This document shows, in pieces, positions 11,227 to 21,215 of a stretch of 64,000 bases of DNA (positions are counted from its first letter, which is position 1; the number at the start of each line of letters is the position of its first letter). Made by a program: the position numbers and the translations under genes. The notes under the pieces are model-generated. The model ran no database searches and was not told the DNA's origin. It saw only the letters and a list, made by a program, of their open reading frames with translations. The stretch covers positions 103,593,850 through 103,657,849 of the forward strand of contig JBAIZL010000001.1 of assembly GCA_036971475.1 (NCBI GenBank). Reading direction: 5' to 3'. The DNA comes from Prosapia bicincta (Eukaryota > Arthropoda > Insecta > Hemiptera > Cercopidae).

Positions 11227-11679
11227 TGGAGATGATGATTCACAAATGTAAAAATATGATGAATATTTAATATCCGGAGTACATCCGTTGATTTTGCAAT
11301 GAATTAAATCGCAGTTCCGAAGTTTCGCTAGAATCTTATCTAGAATTAACAAGGTGAAGCCAATAACAGTTAGTTGAAGTGCGAATGAAAACCGCGAGCA
11401 ACTCTTTTCCTATATATAGAGACGCCCCATTGACGTCATTCCACGCACATCTGATCCAAACACTTACATTCTTTTCCTTTTGTACACCTTTCTGCTTATA
11501 ATGTCTCTCTCGATGACACATTTCCATCCTTTTCGGAAATTCAAAGTATCATCGCGTTTATTTAGACTTCTTTACTTCTATACGTCGACAGCCTCCTTAT
11601 AATTCGTCCTGTAGTTTTCCACTAAGCCACATGCTGGCCGTAGAGGGTTTAATATAGGCTGCCGAGTGACTTCAGCTAA
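11225..11679. other. Spacer before the IR1 right arm
   Basis: No gene recognised. From about 11,615 a partial copy of the agccacatgctggccgtaga segment appears, which is repeated in full from about 11,850. It is thus an internal tandem fragment at the arm boundary. Confidence 0.5.
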
Positions 11680-12843
11680 CAATGTCGACCCTTATGAATT
11701 AGAACCTTTGAATGTTTATTCAACACAATATTAAGAATATTCCTTTCCGTTCTACTTTTTATGTCATAAACTTCAATTGTTTCATCTTTGACTCCAGGAA
11801 AGCTTCGGTCTTTCACTTTCTATGCAACGTAAATATGGAAATGTTACCAAGCCACATGCTGGCCGTAGAAGGTTTGCAAGTGATATAGGCTGCCGAGTGG
11901 CTTCATTAACAGCTATTAATGCCGTCCCTTATGATTTAGAATCTGTACACTAGAGCATGCACTCACTAGCTAATAGAAGATTATACCGACGCGTCAGTCA
12001 AGTTTTCATAGGAACACTAACGAAGTGTAAGAGTAATAGGAAACTGCTAATTAAAGGTACATTTTTAATTTTTGTTTATTTACGCTTCTACATGAAAGTG
12101 TTTTGTGAAGGATAATTAACCGGTTGAGAAGCGAATTAAGTAACCTTGTTTTAATATAAGCAACGTTCACAAAGACGAAACATGTCATTGTAATAACCAA
12201 GTTTACTTGACTCGCTTATCGCCTGTTTAATTATCCTTCACAAAACCCATTTGATTTCTTATGTAATCATTGCAACAATTAAAAAAGAATATAGCATTTA
12301 CAAAAATCAGGACCATTTTAAAAAGCTATTCCAATTCAGTTAAAATTGATTAGTGTCTGAAGAGTCGTTGGATGTATTGTTGCAAGTTAGGATTGTAGAG
12401 ATAATAAACAGGGAAGAGAGGAAGAACACGTGCTGTGACAAGTAGACAAGTGGAAGTGGAGCGTGGCAAAATCGTGATACGTTAGTATCTTGATTTATGA
12501 AATATTTAAACAACACCTGTATCTCTCTGCGGGAGTGTGCATTTAAACACTTTATGCGTCACCGTTGGAGTGATAGGATGAAAAGTGTCAGAATATTACA
12601 ATGATTGATATTAAAAATTATTTTCGGAAAATTATCACTTTTACTTTGAATTATGAGTTGTTTAAATAAAGTGTTTTTATTATACTGCTAAATACTAACT
12701 TAATATGATCAACGTAAAAGCCATATATTTCTCATTTTAATCCCTCTTCAGGCACATATTCGTCTTGTAAAAGATATCGGAAACGAATGGTAAAAAAAGA
12801 GTTTCTGTATGGAACACATTGTGTATGGATCTTGAATATAAAT

Positions 12844-12846
<3 letters not shown>

Positions 12847-12892
<46 letters not shown>

Positions 12893-12903
12893 ACACACAC
12901 ATA

Positions 12904-12949
<46 letters not shown>

Positions 12950-13101
12950 TACACACACATACACACATACACACACACACACACACAGACTCTCTCTCTC
13001 TCACACACATACACACACACACACTCAAATCACATACACACAAATATATATATATTAAGTGAAAGAGAGCGAGAGAGAGAGAGAGTGAAAGAAAGAGAGA
13101 T
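12847..13101. repeat. (CA)n microsatellite with CT/GA-rich tail
   Basis: (CA)n with interruptions to about 13,024, a ctctctctctc break near 12,990, then a gagaga-rich stretch at 13,064-13,101. Open frames here are artefacts. Confidence 0.95.
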
Positions 13102-13514
13102 TCTTTTAATATCATAAATGAACTGCAATTTTTTAAAAGTATATGTTTCATATATATTAAGTAGAATATACAAATTAAAAATCATTCTTGTATTTGAAAT
13201 GTTTTTAATCATTTATACATATCTTAAATATACTTTGTGGAAAAGAAATAAATACCGATAAAACAACAACAAATTGTATATTTACAAATAATTTAGGTTT
13301 TAAAATTTAAATTTAGATTATATGATAAATTAATTTATTATTATATACATTTTATAATGATGATAAAAACTTTTAGTCTTGATTAACCTAAACATCCACA
13401 GGGAAAGTGAGAGTAGGGTTGTTAAATGAAGTATTAGTTACTTACTCACACAGTATTTATTTAATGGTGTTAATGGTGCAGTCCAAGACGTTCGGCGTAT
13501 CTTAAAAATAAAAT

Positions 13515-13650
13515 GTTGTCACTAAACACTTTTAAATGCTTATAAACTTGCCTATAGTAGCACTTACATAATTTGTTGAGGACGGCCGTTTCGGGAAATG
13601 TGTCCCATTGTCAACTGAGACCGTAACATTTAAAAGTGTTTAGTGATAAC
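13515..13650. mobile_element. 136-bp MITE-like element, right-arm copy
   Basis: Twin of 1,331-1,466 in opposite orientation, with the same terminal inverted repeats. Confidence 0.6.
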
Positions 13651-13827
13651 TAGTAGCTCACGTGAAGATGGAAATAATTAAACTAATTGTTCCTTAAACG
13701 TATCGATATGTATTTTGTTTAATACATGCCCACTAGATAATAATTATCAGTATTTAGGTGGTATCGAGATCTTTGTAACAGCGGTTTTAATACAGTTTCT
13801 CATAATGTGGTCAATAAGTGTGTGTCG

Positions 13828-14263
13828 TTTGTATTAAGTTTGTTCATATAGTGTTTACTATTTTGTAATACAATACGCTTCTAAATCTCGTATTGTTTAC
13901 CTGTTCCATGTATTTAGAATTTACTATATTTGGTGGAGTTGATTTTGTTGATGCCTGGCACTTGCAGTTTTTATCTAATATTTTTAGTGCCCCAAACCTA
14001 CGAAAAATCCTTCCTAATACATTTGAGGAGTGGTTCCCAATGTATATGCCGCGTCTGGATCATTGTCATCTCAGAATCGAACTCTACTATTAGCTAAATA
14101 AGGGTTATTATTTTTAGGGGCGCCACAAGAAAATATTTTTACCTTGAAGGAGTTATTAGTTAAAAACTTTGGGGACCACTGCAGCAGATCATTATAAAAT
14201 TTATAAACTAAAGAGTACCATGTCAAAAAATAAAATTTAATAACTGAACAAACTTAATACAAA
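13828..14263. mobile_element. 436-bp inverted-repeat element, right-arm copy
   Basis: Perfect 19-bp inverted ends at 13,828-13,846 and 14,245-14,263. It includes the hAT-like end, which reads outward as TTTGGGGACCACTG near 14,180. The length equals that of the left-arm copy. Confidence 0.6.
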
Positions 14264-14393
14264 TCATATAAGCTGTTTGACCAAATTTTTGACAAACATT
14301 GAAATACTTTAAACGGATCCACTCGACCTTAAAACACTTTCTGTTGGACAATATAGCCATTGATAATAATTGTCTATCACAAATAAAACATTA
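14264..14393 (+). pseudogene. I-group retrotransposon remnant, part 5' of the BEL insertion
   Basis: This is the upstream part of the coding remnant that continues at 19,550. The BEL element splits it. The last five bases, CATTA (14,389-14,393), are one copy of the target-site duplication. Confidence 0.75.
14389..14393. repeat. Target-site duplication CATTA, 5' copy
   Basis: CATTA directly precedes the 5' LTR and is repeated at 19,550-19,554 after the 3' LTR. The empty site in the IR1 left arm (587-591, reverse strand) has a single CATTA. Five bases is usual for BEL/Pao. Confidence 0.95.
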
Positions 14394-14652
14394 TGTTGTG
14401 AATGCAATAATATAATACTCTATGACAATCCTCTATGGAAAAAAAAAAAGAAAAAGAACATTATATAAATTAACAGATGATTTGTAATTGTTTTAGTTTT
14501 TCTCAGTTCTTTGTTTAGAGTTTTGTTTTAAGAAAGATGTGAAGTAATAAATAGTGTTTAAATATGAAATAAGTTTTATTACCAGCATAATTATATAAAT
14601 ATGACGAGTGTTCCGCCTGTAGCGGCAGTGTCAAAAGTTTATAGAAATAACA
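14394..14652 (+). repeat. BEL/Pao 5' LTR, 259 bp
   Basis: Begins TGTTGTGAATGC and ends AGAAATAACA, with the TG...CA termini of LTRs. It holds a TATATAAA box (14,462-14,469) and an AATAAA signal (14,546-14,551). By eye it is identical to the 3' LTR over all 259 bases, including an 11-A run. Confidence 0.97.
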
Positions 14653-14654
14653 TA

Positions 14655-14672
14655 TGGCGACCGTGACAGGAT
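14655..14672 (+). promoter_or_regulatory. Primer-binding site, probably tRNA-Arg
   Basis: TGGCGACCGTGACAGGAT starts two bases after the 5' LTR. TGG complements the tRNA CCA end, and GACCGTG would equal the 5' acceptor strand of the tRNA. This fits my memory of insect tRNA-Arg(UCG). The tRNA identity is recalled, not checked. Confidence 0.8.
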
Positions 14673-14722
14673 AATAATTTGGTTACAGTTAAAATCTATG
14701 ATCCATTAGTAAGTATTTTATA

Positions 14723-17700
14723 ATGGATGCTCTGAAAAAGAAAAGAAAATTGTTTAGAACTGGATTTTCACGTTTACACAATACATTATTAGAATCCATA
14801 AAAAATGAAGATGATGTGATTTTGTTAAAAGCTAATTTAGAGCTATTACGTGAAAAACATAATCAATTGGAGGTCTTAGACCGAGAAATTATTGAAGTTT
14901 TACTAAATGAAAATGCATCTACTGAAGTTTTAGAAAATGAGGTAGAATCTGCCGATGAATACTCAGGCAAGTTTAAAATAGTTGAGTATTTAGTTGAACA
15001 GGCTATTGACAAGGCTAGGCCTAAGACAGATACTAGTGTGAATGTAGAAAAACGTAAATTTAAGTTACCCACACTTGAGTTTAAAAAGTTTGGTGGTGAT
15101 ATTAGTGATTGGTTGCCGTTTTGGGGCCAATTTAAGAAAATCCATGAAGACCCCTGTATTGATTCTGATGACAAGTATCAGTATCTCCTGCAAGCGACTA
15201 TCCCTAATACTAAGGCTAGGGAAATTGTCGAGAGTTTTCCCCCATGTGGACGTAGTTATGAACAGGCTATTGAACATTTAAAATCTCGCTTTGCCAAAGA
15301 TGACCTGTTAGTAGAGTTTTACATAAGAGAAATCTTGAAAATTGTAATAACATTAAATAGCAGTGAAAGTAAAATTACTATTTCCTCACTTTATGATCAA
15401 ATTGAGTCAAAACTAAGGTGTTTAGAAACTTTAGGTGTAACAAAGGAGAAGTACGCTGCTATGCTCTTCCCATTAGTAGAATCTTGTCTCAGGGAGGATT
15501 TATTAATAGCTTGGCAGAGAAGTAGGCCTAACTCTCAACAGGACGAGACCGCGTCAGAAAGTAAAAGTAGGCTAGATAGCCTAATGAATTTTTTGAAAAT
15601 TGAAGTGGAGGGAGAAGAAAGAATAAACTTAGCTAAACAGGGATTTGGTTTACAAAAAACAAAAGTATCAACAGGTGATAATACTACGAGTTCATATAAA
15701 AGAGACTTTGCAAGTAAAGATAAGCATATTAAAAATACAAGAAGGCCTACCAGCAATGTTACAGCAGCTGGCCTTGTAAATGTAAAATCAAATACGTCTA
15801 CAGTAAGCACAGATAAGACGAAGTTATCGATGTGTGTGTTTTGTGACGGTGGTCATTTAAGTGAAAACTGTTTTAAAGCTAGGGACATGTCTTTAGAAGA
15901 AAGGCAGAATATTCTTACTAGCAAAAGGTGTTGCTTTTCTTGTACAAAAGTAGGACATTTAAGTAAACATTGCAGAGCTATTGTTAAATGTATTATTTGT
16001 AATGGAAAACATGTACCACTTATGTGTTCAAAGTTGCAGAATAATTTTAATAGGTCTAACATTAAACCTAAATGCGAGGAAAAAGAAACTGAGCCCAATT
16101 TTGAGAATTCCTTGTCCAATGTGAATGGCAATCAGGTTTACATGCAAACTCTTGTTGTCAAGGCTGTTAGTGACACAAAAGAACTCAATGTGCGTTTACT
16201 TTTTGACAGTGGATCCCAGAGGTCATACATAAGGAAATCGACTGTTGAAAAAATGAAATATGACACTTGTGGTGAAGAAACATTATTACATGGCCTGTTT
16301 GGAGGAGAGGTCACTAAGCCTCGCAATCATGCATGCTACAAAGTCAGACTACAAAGTATAGATAAAACATATTCTTGTAATTTCAAGGCACTTAGTGAAA
16401 TAAATATTTGTACTTATGTTCCTGCCTTGAAACCAGGAAGATGGACTGATGAACTGATGGAAAGAGGTATTAAATTGTTTCAGGATGCAGACAGTCCAAT
16501 TGAGATATTAATTGGGGCTGACATATATGGGAAACTTCTAACTGGAAGAAAAGAGGTTCTAGATTGTGGTATTATAGCCCTTGAAACTCATTTAGGATGG
16601 GTTTTGACAGGAAAATTTCAAGAAAGTAAAGAATTTAGTTCTATGACAGCACTTTCTATGTTTGTACAAAGTAATTCAATATGCAAGCTGTGGGAAATGG
16701 ATGTTTTAGGTATAAAAGACCCACTACAGACCAGAAGCAAACAAGAAATTGAACATTCTGTTCAAACACAATTTTTGGAAACTGTGAGAGTAAATGAAGA
16801 AGGACGCTATGAAGTCAAATTACCTTGGTCCGAAGACCACCCAGAAGTTCCAAGAAATTTCAATCTTGCAAAAAAAAGGCTTGAAAACTCAGTGAAAAAG
16901 CTAACAAATGAAAGTTTATATAATGTAAATAACAATGTGTTTTCAGATTGGCTGGAAGATGGTGTTATTGAGGAAATCCCAATAAGCAAATGGGATGAAG
17001 GTCACTATTTACCTCATAGACCAGTGATAAAAGAAAACAGCACCACTGCAGTAAGACCGGTTTTTGATGCCTCGTCTAAAGAAAAGGGTTACTATTCCCT
17101 TAATCAGTGTTTGGAAATAGGTATTAACTTAATTGAAATAATACCAGCTTTGCTTTTACGTTTTCGACTTTATAAAATAGGAGTTATCGCTGACATAAAA
17201 AAGGCGTTTTTGCAAATAAGTTTGTATGAAGAGGACAGAGATTTCCTAAGATTTCTGTGGCAAAACACAGATGGATCACTCAAGATTTTCCGACATAGAA
17301 GAGTTGTTTTTGGAGTCTCAAGTAGTCCATTTTTGCTCAATGCCGTCATCAACTACCACCTGCAGAAGTATTTAGTACCGTGTGCTGAAGACAATCAATT
17401 TTCTAAATGTACAATAGAAAAGTTGTTTAAAAGTTTCTATGTTGATAACTGTGTTACAGGTGTAAATAATGAAAGGGATTTGAAACAGTTCATTTCAGAA
17501 GCAATACAAATATTTTCTTTGGGAAAGTTTGAGCTGCGAGGATGGGAATATACTGAAGATACCTGGCCATCAAATGAACCTGAACCTGACGAAGAATTAA
17601 TTTCTTTAGAAAAAAAGAAAGGACCTACACCTTCACTTTTAAGTAATAATTACCCAAAAGATTGGTTTTATTACTTTTCAAATGATTTTGATAAGATTGT

Positions 17701-18943
17701 GTGTGTTTTTGCATGGTTGCTGAGATTTATTCATAATTGTAACCCCTCAAAGAAGGAAAGGTGTGTGAGTAAAGTTTTGTCATGTAAGGAGATTATTGAA
17801 GCTAACAATTTTATAATTAGAATTGTTCAACAGCAATCATTTGAAGGAATAAGGGACCCTAAATTGGCTTCATTGTCACCATTTATGGCTGCTGATGGTA
17901 TTATAAGGCTAAAGACAAAATTAACAGAAAGAAAGGATTTGGAAAATTTTAAATTTCCTGTTGTTCTACCATCAAAACATGACATTGTAGATATTCTTAT
18001 TCTTACAATACATAAGAGATCATGTCATGTGGGAGTTCAAGGTCTCTTAAGTTTATTAAGAGAAAACTATTGGATATTGAGAGGAAGAAAAACAATAAGT
18101 AATACTTTGAAAAAATGTATTCCTTGTCAGAGACATAATTCAAAAAATGTAGAAACAATCACTCCACCCTTACCTGAAAGTAGAGTACGAGATGCCGCAG
18201 TATTTGAAGTGGTTGGAATTGATTTTGCGGGACCTTTGTTTCTACGAGATGGCAGTAAAGTTTGGATCTGCATATTCACTTGTGCAGTATACCGTGCTGT
18301 TCATTTGGAGTTAGTAAAGTTTCTTTCTGTCGAAGCATTTATAGATACACTTAGAAGATTTATTGCAAGGCGAGGAAGACCATCAATAATATATAGTGAC
18401 AATGGTACCAATTTCACAGGTACAGAAAAGGCATTTAAAATTCTAGATTGGAATGCTATCTTAAAATATAGCTCATGCCAACAAATTGACTGGAGGTTTA
18501 ACCCTCCCTCTGCTGCATGGTGGGGCGGATGGTGGGAGCGACTCATCCGACTCATGAAACAGTTGCTACGCAAAACCTTGGGCAAAACGTCATTGGATTA
18601 TGAGGAAATGGAGACAATCTTATGTGATTGTGAAAGTATCATGAATTCTAGACCTTTGACATATTTATCTGAAACTTCTTCAGACCTAACTGCTATTACT
18701 CCAAATATGTTTTTACATGACTTAAAAGAAATTGGAGTTCCAGATTGTGACCATGTAAATACAAAAAGTCTTAACAAGAGAGTACGTTATCGACAACACC
18801 TGAGAGAAGCATTGCGAAAAAGATTTAGGATTGAGTATTTAGGACAATTAGCTTTAAAAAGTAAGAAAAACGGCAGACAGTTGAAAGTTGGAGAATTAGT
18901 ACTGATTGAAGTTGAAAATAAAAAAAGAATTGATTGCCAATAG
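14723..18943 (+). CDS. BEL/Pao Gag-Pol polyprotein, RNase H-deleted, C-terminal frameshift
   Basis: 1,406 codons. Gag (DUF1759-type) spans about residues 110-310 and includes DISDWLPFWGQFKKIHED. Three zinc knuckles follow: C371-C374-H378-C383, C404-C407-H412-C417 and C423-C426-H430-C435. The aspartic protease has DSG at 495-497. The reverse transcriptase (Pao/peptidase A17 region) has LPHRPVIKE at 763-771, motif A Asp824 (ADIKKAF) and motif C YVDN at 906-909. After LRGWEYTED (938-946) the protein jumps directly to sequence that normally lies beyond RNase H. The integrase has H1097, H1102, C1132 and C1135, then Asp1167, Asp1226 and Glu1272. The usual BEL polyprotein is some 350-400 residues longer. 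The frame ends at a TAG because of a one-base shift near 18,934-18,938. The first ATG after the primer-binding site opening this frame was taken as start. Confidence 0.95.
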   Translation: MDALKKKRKLFRTGFSRLHNTLLESIKNEDDVILLKANLELLREKHNQLEVLDREIIEVLLNENASTEVLENEVESADEYSGKFKIVEYLVEQAIDKARPKTDTSVNVEKRKFKLPTLEFKKFGGDISDWLPFWGQFKKIHEDPCIDSDDKYQYLLQATIPNTKAREIVESFPPCGRSYEQAIEHLKSRFAKDDLLVEFYIREILKIVITLNSSESKITISSLYDQIESKLRCLETLGVTKEKYAAMLFPLVESCLREDLLIAWQRSRPNSQQDETASESKSRLDSLMNFLKIEVEGEERINLAKQGFGLQKTKVSTGDNTTSSYKRDFASKDKHIKNTRRPTSNVTAAGLVNVKSNTSTVSTDKTKLSMCVFCDGGHLSENCFKARDMSLEERQNILTSKRCCFSCTKVGHLSKHCRAIVKCIICNGKHVPLMCSKLQNNFNRSNIKPKCEEKETEPNFENSLSNVNGNQVYMQTLVVKAVSDTKELNVRLLFDSGSQRSYIRKSTVEKMKYDTCGEETLLHGLFGGEVTKPRNHACYKVRLQSIDKTYSCNFKALSEINICTYVPALKPGRWTDELMERGIKLFQDADSPIEILIGADIYGKLLTGRKEVLDCGIIALETHLGWVLTGKFQESKEFSSMTALSMFVQSNSICKLWEMDVLGIKDPLQTRSKQEIEHSVQTQFLETVRVNEEGRYEVKLPWSEDHPEVPRNFNLAKKRLENSVKKLTNESLYNVNNNVFSDWLEDGVIEEIPISKWDEGHYLPHRPVIKENSTTAVRPVFDASSKEKGYYSLNQCLEIGINLIEIIPALLLRFRLYKIGVIADIKKAFLQISLYEEDRDFLRFLWQNTDGSLKIFRHRRVVFGVSSSPFLLNAVINYHLQKYLVPCAEDNQFSKCTIEKLFKSFYVDNCVTGVNNERDLKQFISEAIQIFSLGKFELRGWEYTEDTWPSNEPEPDEELISLEKKKGPTPSLLSNNYPKDWFYYFSNDFDKIVCVFAWLLRFIHNCNPSKKERCVSKVLSCKEIIEANNFIIRIVQQQSFEGIRDPKLASLSPFMAADGIIRLKTKLTERKDLENFKFPVVLPSKHDIVDILILTIHKRSCHVGVQGLLSLLRENYWILRGRKTISNTLKKCIPCQRHNSKNVETITPPLPESRVRDAAVFEVVGIDFAGPLFLRDGSKVWICIFTCAVYRAVHLELVKFLSVEAFIDTLRRFIARRGRPSIIYSDNGTNFTGTEKAFKILDWNAILKYSSCQQIDWRFNPPSAAWWGGWWERLIRLMKQLLRKTLGKTSLDYEEMETILCDCESIMNSRPLTYLSETSSDLTAITPNMFLHDLKEIGVPDCDHVNTKSLNKRVRYRQHLREALRKRFRIEYLGQLALKSKKNGRQLKVGELVLIEVENKKRIDCQ

Positions 18944-19227
18944 GACTGATAGAAAAGACTATCATTGGTAGAGATGGAGTGTGTAGATTAGTGCAATTGA
19001 AGACTGCTTTTGGAAGTTTATTGAGACCAATACAAAGACTATATCCTCTTGAAATGCAAGAAGAAACCATCCAAGAACAATTAAAAGAAAAGATTAAACC
19101 AAAAGTGACAAAAACCAATGAACATGAACTACACCTGGAAGAAGATAATGTGACAAAAGAAAATAAAATTGTGACATATTCAAGAAGTGGCAGACAAATT
19201 AAGCTTCCACAAAAATTTGTTGATTAA
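18934..19227 (+). pseudogene. Out-of-frame C-terminal end of the BEL integrase region
   Basis: In the -1 frame relative to gag-pol, this continues the DUF5641-type tail: GLIEKTIIGRDGVCRLVQLK, then LRPIQRLYPLE and a charged end. It directly overlaps the stop of the long frame, so a one-base loss near 18,934-18,938 is the simplest explanation. Programmed -1 slippage is less likely: the upstream A run does not form a good X-XXY-YYZ heptamer in the zero frame, and the homology switches at the indel, not at the A run. The tail domain would be lost from the main product. Confidence 0.85.
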
Positions 19228-19275
19228 TCTTTTAACAATATACTATTTTTTAATGTTTTGAGTTAAACCATAACT

Positions 19276-19290
19276 CAAAAGGTGGGAGTA
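19276..19290 (+). promoter_or_regulatory. Polypurine tract before the 3' LTR
   Basis: aaaaggtgggag immediately precedes the 3' LTR, the expected site for plus-strand priming. Confidence 0.8.
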
Positions 19291-19549
19291 TGTTGTGAAT
19301 GCAATAATATAATACTCTATGACAATCCTCTATGGAAAAAAAAAAAGAAAAAGAACATTATATAAATTAACAGATGATTTGTAATTGTTTTAGTTTTTCT
19401 CAGTTCTTTGTTTAGAGTTTTGTTTTAAGAAAGATGTGAAGTAATAAATAGTGTTTAAATATGAAATAAGTTTTATTACCAGCATAATTATATAAATATG
19501 ACGAGTGTTCCGCCTGTAGCGGCAGTGTCAAAAGTTTATAGAAATAACA
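19291..19549 (+). repeat. BEL/Pao 3' LTR, 259 bp
   Basis: Same length and, by eye, same sequence as the 5' LTR. It is followed by the second CATTA (19,550-19,554). Confidence 0.97.
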
Positions 19550-20821
19550 CATTATAAAAAACTTTAAATCTGCTCGACCTACGGTTTTGAAACTCCTTCA
19601 ATTCATTACGCTGGTCTTGGACTTTCTACTGGTGCTTCTAGATCAAGCCCAATCTCCAGCCTTCTAGTTAAAACTGGAGAACCATCCCTCTCAATGCGAC
19701 GTCAAAAGCTACAGATTTCATATTACACTGGTCTTCGAAGCCAACCTAAACATCCGGCATTCAAAGCAGTTTTTGATAACCACCTCGAGGATCGTTACAA
19801 TGAGCGTCAACGTTCAACTGCTCCCTTCGGAATAAGAACGTTGCGTATTTTTAGCAATCTAAATTTAGAACTTCCACCTATATTCGAACGATCATCATGC
19901 TACATCCCTCCATGGGTAATAGGAATGCCAAAATTTGACTTCTCATTGTCCAGGTACCTAAAACACAATACTCCTGACGTTATTTATCGTCAGGAGTTTT
20001 TGCAAATCCAACTAAATCACCAACATACTGTGACTATATTCACAGACGGTTCAAAACTGGACAATGGGATAGGTTGTGCATTTTATATGGAAATACAAAC
20101 CTTCACCTATGGATTACCCTCAGCCTGTAGCGTTTTTACAGCAGAACTTTATGCAATTTTCCAAGCTTTAAGATCAATTCCGTCTGCAACATCTAAATAT
20201 CTTGTATGTTCCGATTCCAAAAGTGCTCTCCAGGCTATTCAGGAAATGTACACTAAGAACCCATTAGTTGGAGACATCTTGTGCTCAATACACAGGCTCC
20301 AATTACGGGGTATCGAGGTGTCATTTCTCTGGGTGCCTGGTCACTGCGGAATATTTGGAAACACTAAAGCAGATTAAGGAGCAAAATTAGCTACAAGTAT
20401 AGTACCATCGACACAACGTGTAATGGCATCAGATTTTGTATGCAATGTTAAAACTATACTATTCTCTGTGTGGAATGAAGAATGGCAAAATGTACATAGA
20501 AACAAGCTGAGGGACATAAAAAATACCGTCCGACCATAGAGGACATCTGTTCGTTCGAATCGTAGGGAGGAAGTGGTGGTTACTCGACTTCGCATCGGCC
20601 ATTCTTTGTTAACGCATGGATGGTTGATGCGGCATGAGGATCCACCACTATGTCCGTTTTGTAGAAGCAATATTACAATCAAGCATATCCTGCTTGATTG
20701 TGATGAGTTGAGCGATTTGTATGTACGTTACGATCTTCGAGGTAGTTTAAAGGTGGTTTTAAAGGACGATGTCACGGCTATCACGGCTAAGGAGAACACT
20801 ACTCAAAGAGTTTTTAATTAA
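19550..20821 (+). pseudogene. I-group non-LTR retrotransposon remnant, right-arm copy (RNase H and C-terminal zinc region)
   Basis: The open part (19,694-20,377, 227 codons from an internal Met) carries an RNase H domain with all four acidic residues: D118 (TDGS), E151 (AEL), D174 (CSDS) and D227 (KAD). A TAA follows D227 at once. The same frame continues downstream to 20,821 with one more stop (TAG near 20,537). It includes RSNRREEVVVTRLRIGHSLL and a CPFC...H...C motif, the typical tail of I/Nimb/Loa-type ORF2. The 5' part of ORF2 is missing. Upstream coding lies at 14,264-14,393, split off by the BEL insertion. The stops make it a dead copy, though its RNase H is less damaged than the frameshifted left-arm copy. 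Confidence 0.88.
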
Positions 20822-20869
20822 TTAAAGTAAATGGAATGTCAAAAAACGAACATTATATAACATTAATTC

Positions 20870-21215
20870 TTCATTACTTTGTTTAGTCAACATATTATTA
20901 ATATTGTTTCTTTCCATTCTACTATTAATGCCATAAACTTCAATTGTTTCATCTTTGACTTCAGGAAAACTTTTACTTCGTATGCAACGTAAATATAGAA
21001 ATAATACCACGTGCTGGCCGTAGGGAGTTTGCAAGTGATATAGGCTGCCGAATGGCTTCATTAACAGCTAATAATGCCGTCCCTTATGATTTAGAATCAG
21101 TCAAGTTTTCATAGGAACACTAACGAAGTGTAAGACTAATAGGAAACTGCTAATTAAAGGTACATTTCAAATTTATGTTTATTTACGCTCCCACATGAAA
21201 GTGTTTTGTGAAGTT
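20870..21215 (+). repeat. Third copy of the IR1 inner segment
   Basis: About 350 bp matching 11,690-12,110 in the same orientation, and so also the reverse of 2,740-3,090. Landmarks are cataaacttcaattgtttca, gtgctggccgtag and ggaacactaacgaagtgtaa. It contains a small internal deletion relative to the other copies. Confidence 0.85.

Larger units (their letters stand above)
11680..14393 (+). repeat. Long inverted repeat IR1, right arm, part before the BEL insertion
   Basis: It mirrors 3,099 down to about 590. It contains the copies of the 148-bp element (12,100-12,246), the (CA)n tract (12,847-13,024) with adjacent GA-rich sequence (to 13,101), the 136-bp element (13,515-13,650) and the 436-bp element (13,828-14,263). 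The arm resumes after the BEL element at 19,550. Confidence 0.93.
14394..19549 (+). mobile_element. BEL/Pao LTR retrotransposon, 5,156 bp, internally deleted
   Basis: A complete LTR-to-LTR element with target duplication, primer-binding site, one long gag-pol frame and a polypurine tract. It is shorter than usual for the family because the reverse-transcriptase thumb/RNase H region is missing, and the integrase C-terminal end is out of frame. Identical LTRs and the empty homologous site in IR1 indicate a recent insertion, after IR1 formed. As it cannot encode every needed activity, it was probably mobilised by proteins of a full-length relative (inference). Confidence 0.96.

Noticed and set aside
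14863..15810. Minus-strand open frames across the BEL element
   Set aside because: Shadows of the gag-pol frame.
18913..18940. Programmed -1 frameshift in BEL gag-pol
   Set aside because: The A run does not give an in-frame slippery heptamer and the homology break lies downstream of it; a simple indel fits better.
20540..20560. tRNA-like gttcgttcgaatc
   Set aside because: Lies inside the retrotransposon coding remnant and has no cloverleaf around it.
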